Origin: Streptomyces sp. D2-8
GTDB taxonomy: Bacteria > Actinomycetota > Actinomycetes > Streptomycetales > Streptomycetaceae
NCBI RefSeq assembly: GCF_023184515.1
Contig: NZ_JAAHBP010000003.1
Span: 806,001-870,000 of the forward strand
Reading direction: 5' to 3'
DNA length: 64,000 nucleotides
Part shown: positions 60,962-64,000 of the stretch, piece by piece
Layout: each line of letters opens with the position of its first letter
Position numbering within the stretch: the first letter of the stretch is position 1
Translations under genes and position numbers: made by a program
The notes under the pieces: generated by a model
Database searches by the model: none
What the model saw: only the letters and a program-made list of their open reading frames with translations
Told to the model about the DNA's origin: nothing

Positions 60962-62794
60962 GTGCACCTCCCTCACCAGCGCGGTCCGCTGCACGACCTC
61001 CCGGACACCCCGGAGGCGTACGACGCCGTCCTCGCCGACGTCACCGAGCAGGCCCTGGCCCGCATGACGCCGGAGGGCAACCTCGAACACCCCGACTGCG
61101 TCGACGACATCGGTGACACGTCCCTCGGCGTCACCTCACTGCTGGCCCTCGCCTGGCAGCGGGGCAAGGACCCACGGCTGCCCGACGCGGTGCGCCGCAG
61201 CCTCGCCTTCCACCTGGACGAGCGGGTGTACACCGAGGACAACCCCGGCTACCCCAACCTCCGGGTGCGCAACTCCCGCCTCCCGTACGCCCGTTACACC
61301 CTGGCGGCCGGCGCGCACCCCATCGGCGACTGGCCGAGCACGGTGTGGGCGCTGCTCCAGGCGGTCAACGTCCTGGACGCGGCGGACGGCCTCGTCGACG
61401 ACGCACAGCGCACGCGGCTCGTCGAGGTGGCGCACGGCTACTGGCGCTGGCTGACGGAGGTGACGTTCTTCAACCCGCAGGAGGCCGGCAACCAGGCCAT
61501 CGGCTGCGTCGTCGGCGGCCTGATGCTGGCCCGCCACCTGCCGCCCGCCGAGGGCGACCGGGTGCGGCGGGAGGCCCTGCGGCTGTACGAGGACGAGATC
61601 CGCGCCCACCGGGTCGCCGACCGCGGCGCCCTCCTGCCGCCCGAGCACGGCGGCGCCTACGACAACAACTACGGCCCGATCTCCCTGTCCTTCCTCGCCC
61701 AGGCCCACCGGGTCAGCGGCGAGGAGATCTTCGCCGAGGACGGCGACGCTCTCGCCCGCTACCTCGACGCCCGCCTCACGGGCGGCGGTTTCGACAACGG
61801 CGGCCCCCGCTACAGCGAGCAGCACTCCGCCTTCGAGTCGGTGCTGGGCCTGCGCTACTTCGGTGCCCGCATCGGCTCCGACCTGGGCCGCTACCGGGGT
61901 GACAGCCGCTGGGCCCGGCACGCGTGCAAGGCCGACGGCGGGGTCGACGGCCACTTCGCGTGGATGCTGGTCTGGCAGATCCAGGACACCACGCGCTGGC
62001 ACCGCACCCCGTCAGCGGCTCCGGCCCGTCACCAACTCCGCGCGGGCTCGGTGTCGGTGGCCTTCGACAGCCGCATGACCCCGTCCCTCGTCGAGGCCGC
62101 GGGCACGTACTACCTGCCGGCCGCGGTGAACCGCCAGCACGGCTTCGGCCCGGTCACCGACGGCTTCCTGATGTGCCGCCCGATGGGTGAGGTCCGTGTC
62201 CGGGACGTGGCAGCGGAGGGTCTGCGGGCGAAGCTGGTCACCAAGCCGGTCGTCGGCCGCGACCACGTGCTGCGCCACGTCCGGTCCCTGTACGTCACCG
62301 ACGGCACGACCCTGTGGACGACGGTCGCGGTGGAACGCCTCCCGGGCACGCCGTACCTGCTGGCCGGCCTGCCGTACGCCGCCGACGACGGGGACCGGGT
62401 CCGCAGGACCGCCGAACCCCGGGTGACGTCGGCCGGTGACCTGCGCCTGACCCACCCGGCCCCGGACGACCCGCACCACTTCGACGCCCGCGGGGACCTC
62501 ACGCAGGAGCAGGCCGCCTTCGCCCTGGCCGCCGACCCACGCGGCTACGGCAACCCCGACGAGGGCTGGCGCCACCTGGTCGCCTCGACGGCCCTGGAGG
62601 CCGGACCGGCCCCCGGCGCCCCCGAGGACCTGCACGTCTTCGCGGTCCGCTACGGCCCGCACGACAGCGCCTTCACGCCGGCATGCGAACGCGACGGTAC
62701 GGCCCTGAGGGTCCGCACCGAGGCGTTCACGGCCGTCATCGGGGATCCGGCGGGCGACGCCGCGGGGGAACCGGAGCTCACGCTGTCCGCGTGA
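60962..62794 (+). CDS. Putative (alpha/alpha)-barrel carbohydrate hydrolase or lyase
   Basis: 610 aa from GTG 60962, 2 nt after the permease stop. The first ~370 residues are helical with conserved-looking NPQEAGNQAIGCVVGGLML, YDNNYGPISLSFLAQ and GGPRYSEQHSAFESVLGLR; the rest is beta-rich. Occupies the csnH position of chito-oligosaccharide operons and probably acts inside the cell on the imported sugar, since no signal peptide is seen. GH family could not be assigned by eye. Confidence 0.6.
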   Translation: MHLPHQRGPLHDLPDTPEAYDAVLADVTEQALARMTPEGNLEHPDCVDDIGDTSLGVTSLLALAWQRGKDPRLPDAVRRSLAFHLDERVYTEDNPGYPNLRVRNSRLPYARYTLAAGAHPIGDWPSTVWALLQAVNVLDAADGLVDDAQRTRLVEVAHGYWRWLTEVTFFNPQEAGNQAIGCVVGGLMLARHLPPAEGDRVRREALRLYEDEIRAHRVADRGALLPPEHGGAYDNNYGPISLSFLAQAHRVSGEEIFAEDGDALARYLDARLTGGGFDNGGPRYSEQHSAFESVLGLRYFGARIGSDLGRYRGDSRWARHACKADGGVDGHFAWMLVWQIQDTTRWHRTPSAAPARHQLRAGSVSVAFDSRMTPSLVEAAGTYYLPAAVNRQHGFGPVTDGFLMCRPMGEVRVRDVAAEGLRAKLVTKPVVGRDHVLRHVRSLYVTDGTTLWTTVAVERLPGTPYLLAGLPYAADDGDRVRRTAEPRVTSAGDLRLTHPAPDDPHHFDARGDLTQEQAAFALAADPRGYGNPDEGWRHLVASTALEAGPAPGAPEDLHVFAVRYGPHDSAFTPACERDGTALRVRTEAFTAVIGDPAGDAAGEPELTLSA

Positions 62795-62869
62795 GATGGC
62801 CTTCCGTACCCGTCACCCAGGGGTCTGCGGCGGGTGGGTCGGCCACGGCCCGAGACCGGGGCCCGGGCG

Positions 62870-63475
62870 TCACAGGGGCAGGCCGACCAGTCCCCAACCG
62901 CGTCGTTCCGCCCCGGTCACCACCACACCCCACTCCCGCAGGAGTACGGAGAACGCGTCGAAGTCCTCGATCCACCGCCCGGGGCGCGTGGGATGCGCGC
63001 CGAAGGGCTCACGCAGGCTCTCCAGCAGGGGCTCGACTCGTGCCCAGCGGCCGGCCAGGGCCGAGACGGCAGGAGGTGTGCAGGCGAGCAACAGCCGGGG
63101 GCGCCAGGGGGTGGGGTCCCCGGCGAACAGGCCGGAGTCCGTATCGCCCTCGGTGCCTCCGTCCCCGATCAGTCCCCGCAGGAACGAGTCCAGGTGGTCG
63201 CGCGTCTCCCGGCCGACGTGCCCCCGTACGTCCTCCCAGGCCTGCCCTGCCCAGAAGTGCGGCTTGTAGGAGCCACTGGTGCTGTGGAACTCGTACCTGC
63301 CGCACCACGGGACGTGCGACGCGGCCGGCCACAACCAGCCCTCCTGCCGCTCGGCGTCCCCGTCGAGCTCGTCCTCAGGGGCCGCGGCATCCAGCAGCAG
63401 CGCGTACCGCTCCTCGAACGGCGTCCTTCCGAGCCGCTCCCAGTCGACCGCCAGCACCGTGATGTCCAACCCCAT
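62870..63475 (-). CDS. Hypothetical protein (201 aa)
   Basis: Uncharacterised, one complete frame from ATG 63475. Begins LDITVLAVDWERLGRTPFEE and contains CGRYEFHSTSGSYKPHFWAG; no membrane segment. Starts one base after the upstream kinase stop (TGAcATG), so the two are coupled. Function unknown. Confidence 0.75.
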   Translation of the reverse strand: MGLDITVLAVDWERLGRTPFEERYALLLDAAAPEDELDGDAERQEGWLWPAASHVPWCGRYEFHSTSGSYKPHFWAGQAWEDVRGHVGRETRDHLDSFLRGLIGDGGTEGDTDSGLFAGDPTPWRPRLLLACTPPAVSALAGRWARVEPLLESLREPFGAHPTRPGRWIEDFDAFSVLLREWGVVVTGAERRGWGLVGLPL

Positions 63476-63476
63476 G

Positions 63477-64000
63477 TCACGCCTCGGCGCGCGGCAGGGC
63501 CGGCTCCGGCACCACCAGGTCGGCCTGCCCCCGGGTCGTCGCGACCAGTTCCGCGTTGCGCTCGTCCGAGCGTGACACCCAGGCCACCGCCTGCTGGTGC
63601 GTCTTGCCGAACTCCTCGTGGCGGGCGACCAGTCGGCGGACGCGCTCGCGCTCGGGCACCTCGCAGAACCACACCTCGTCGAGGAGAGGGCGCAGGCGGG
63701 GCCAGGCGCCGGTGGTCAGGAGGAGGTAGTTGCCCTCGGTGATGACCAGACGGGCCGTGGGAGGCACCGGGATCGCTCCCGCGAGCGGCTGCTCCAGGAC
63801 GCGTTCGAAGCCGGGGGCGTACACGACGTCGTCGTGTGTCTCCTCGCGCAGCCGCCCCAGCAGCGCCGCGTACCCGGCCGCGTCGAACGTGTCGGGCGCG
63901 CCCTTGCGGTCCCGCCGGCCGAGGCGCTCCAGTTCGGCGTCCGCGAGGTGGAAGCCGTCCATGGGGACGTGCGCGACCCAGGGGGCACCGGTGCCGTTCA
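63477..64000 (-). CDS. Nucleoside/nucleotide kinase-like protein (partial)
   Basis: At least 174 residues; the N-terminus with the P-loop lies beyond the window edge. Contains VPMDGFHLADAELERLG, matching the acidic substrate-site MDGFH of uridine-kinase/panthothenate-kinase-like (FrcK-type) proteins, LVITEGNYLLL, WFCEVPERERVRRLVARH (lid/arginines). Likely phosphorylates a nucleoside or sugar. Coupled to the downstream hypothetical gene. Confidence 0.85.
   Translation of the reverse strand, partial: NGTGAPWVAHVPMDGFHLADAELERLGRRDRKGAPDTFDAAGYAALLGRLREETHDDVVYAPGFERVLEQPLAGAIPVPPTARLVITEGNYLLLTTGAWPRLRPLLDEVWFCEVPERERVRRLVARHEEFGKTHQQAVAWVSRSDERNAELVATTRGQADLVVPEPALPRAEA

Noticed and set aside
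1..64000. CRISPR array, tRNA or rRNA genes
   Set aside because: No regularly spaced direct repeats and no cloverleaf or ribosomal RNA sequence were noticed on reading through the window.

Overview
The window is a high-GC, gene-dense stretch of actinobacterial chromosome, almost certainly Streptomyces. Supporting signs are GTG starts, purine-rich ribosome-binding sites, a mycothiol-dependent formaldehyde dehydrogenase, a SpoIIE/ANTAR phosphatase, a streptogrisin-type protease and many TetR, ROK, LysR and RpiR regulators. No rRNA, tRNA, CRISPR array or replication origin was seen. The content looks like accessory metabolism, sugar uptake and stress functions rather than core housekeeping.

Layout. 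1-2.8 kb: end of an ATP-binding regulator, a DJ-1/PfpI protein divergent from a LysR regulator, and a CBS-pair protein. 2.9-9.7 kb: dTDP-L-rhamnose genes. rmlA-rmlB-rmlD plus a methyltransferase-like gene on + face a GT2 glycosyltransferase-rmlC pair on -, with three hairpins between. 9.8-12.4 kb: a four-domain exonuclease-BRCT-BRCT-TerD protein and a phosphoesterase. 12.5-17.7 kb: a blasticidin-S-deaminase-like gene beside an IS630 transposase remnant, then small redox genes (CMD, two MDR dehydrogenases, an ABM monooxygenase) and XdhC. 17.8-25.4 kb: an Otr(A)-type ribosomal protection gene with an overlapping upstream ORF, a secreted GH5, a secreted beta-propeller with a divergent TetR, and two frameshifted remnants. 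25.4-30.9 kb: an ABC exporter, the mycothiol formaldehyde pathway, an SDR and an L,D-transpeptidase.

30.9-36.7 kb: a sugar ABC importer with a Gfo/Idh/MocA enzyme, divergent from a ROK regulator; a 13-bp motif lies next to each start. 37-45.9 kb: a membrane-anchored streptogrisin-type protease, a DUF3800 protein, a MalY-like lyase, an F420-type enzyme, a second Gfo/Idh/MocA enzyme, an OB-fold protein and its TetR neighbour with paired operators, and small envelope proteins. 45.9-55 kb: an ANTAR-GAF-PAS-SpoIIE phosphatase, an RpiR regulator, a solo FhaA-N-terminal (DUF3662) protein, a GT39 glycosyltransferase and a Tat-exported PAP2 phosphatase with beta-strand repeats. 55-62.8 kb: an amino-sugar kinase divergent from a ROK regulator-ABC importer-hydrolase operon, resembling the csnR-csnEFGHK chito-oligosaccharide locus. 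62.8-64 kb: a hypothetical protein and a truncated nucleoside/panthothenate-kinase-like gene.

The clearest systems-level signals are regulatory. Several divergent regulator/transport pairs have visible repeated operators, and an 11-bp sequence with an AAGCGCTT core is shared between two distant sugar loci. Gene functions are calls from protein sequence read by eye; no database search was run.
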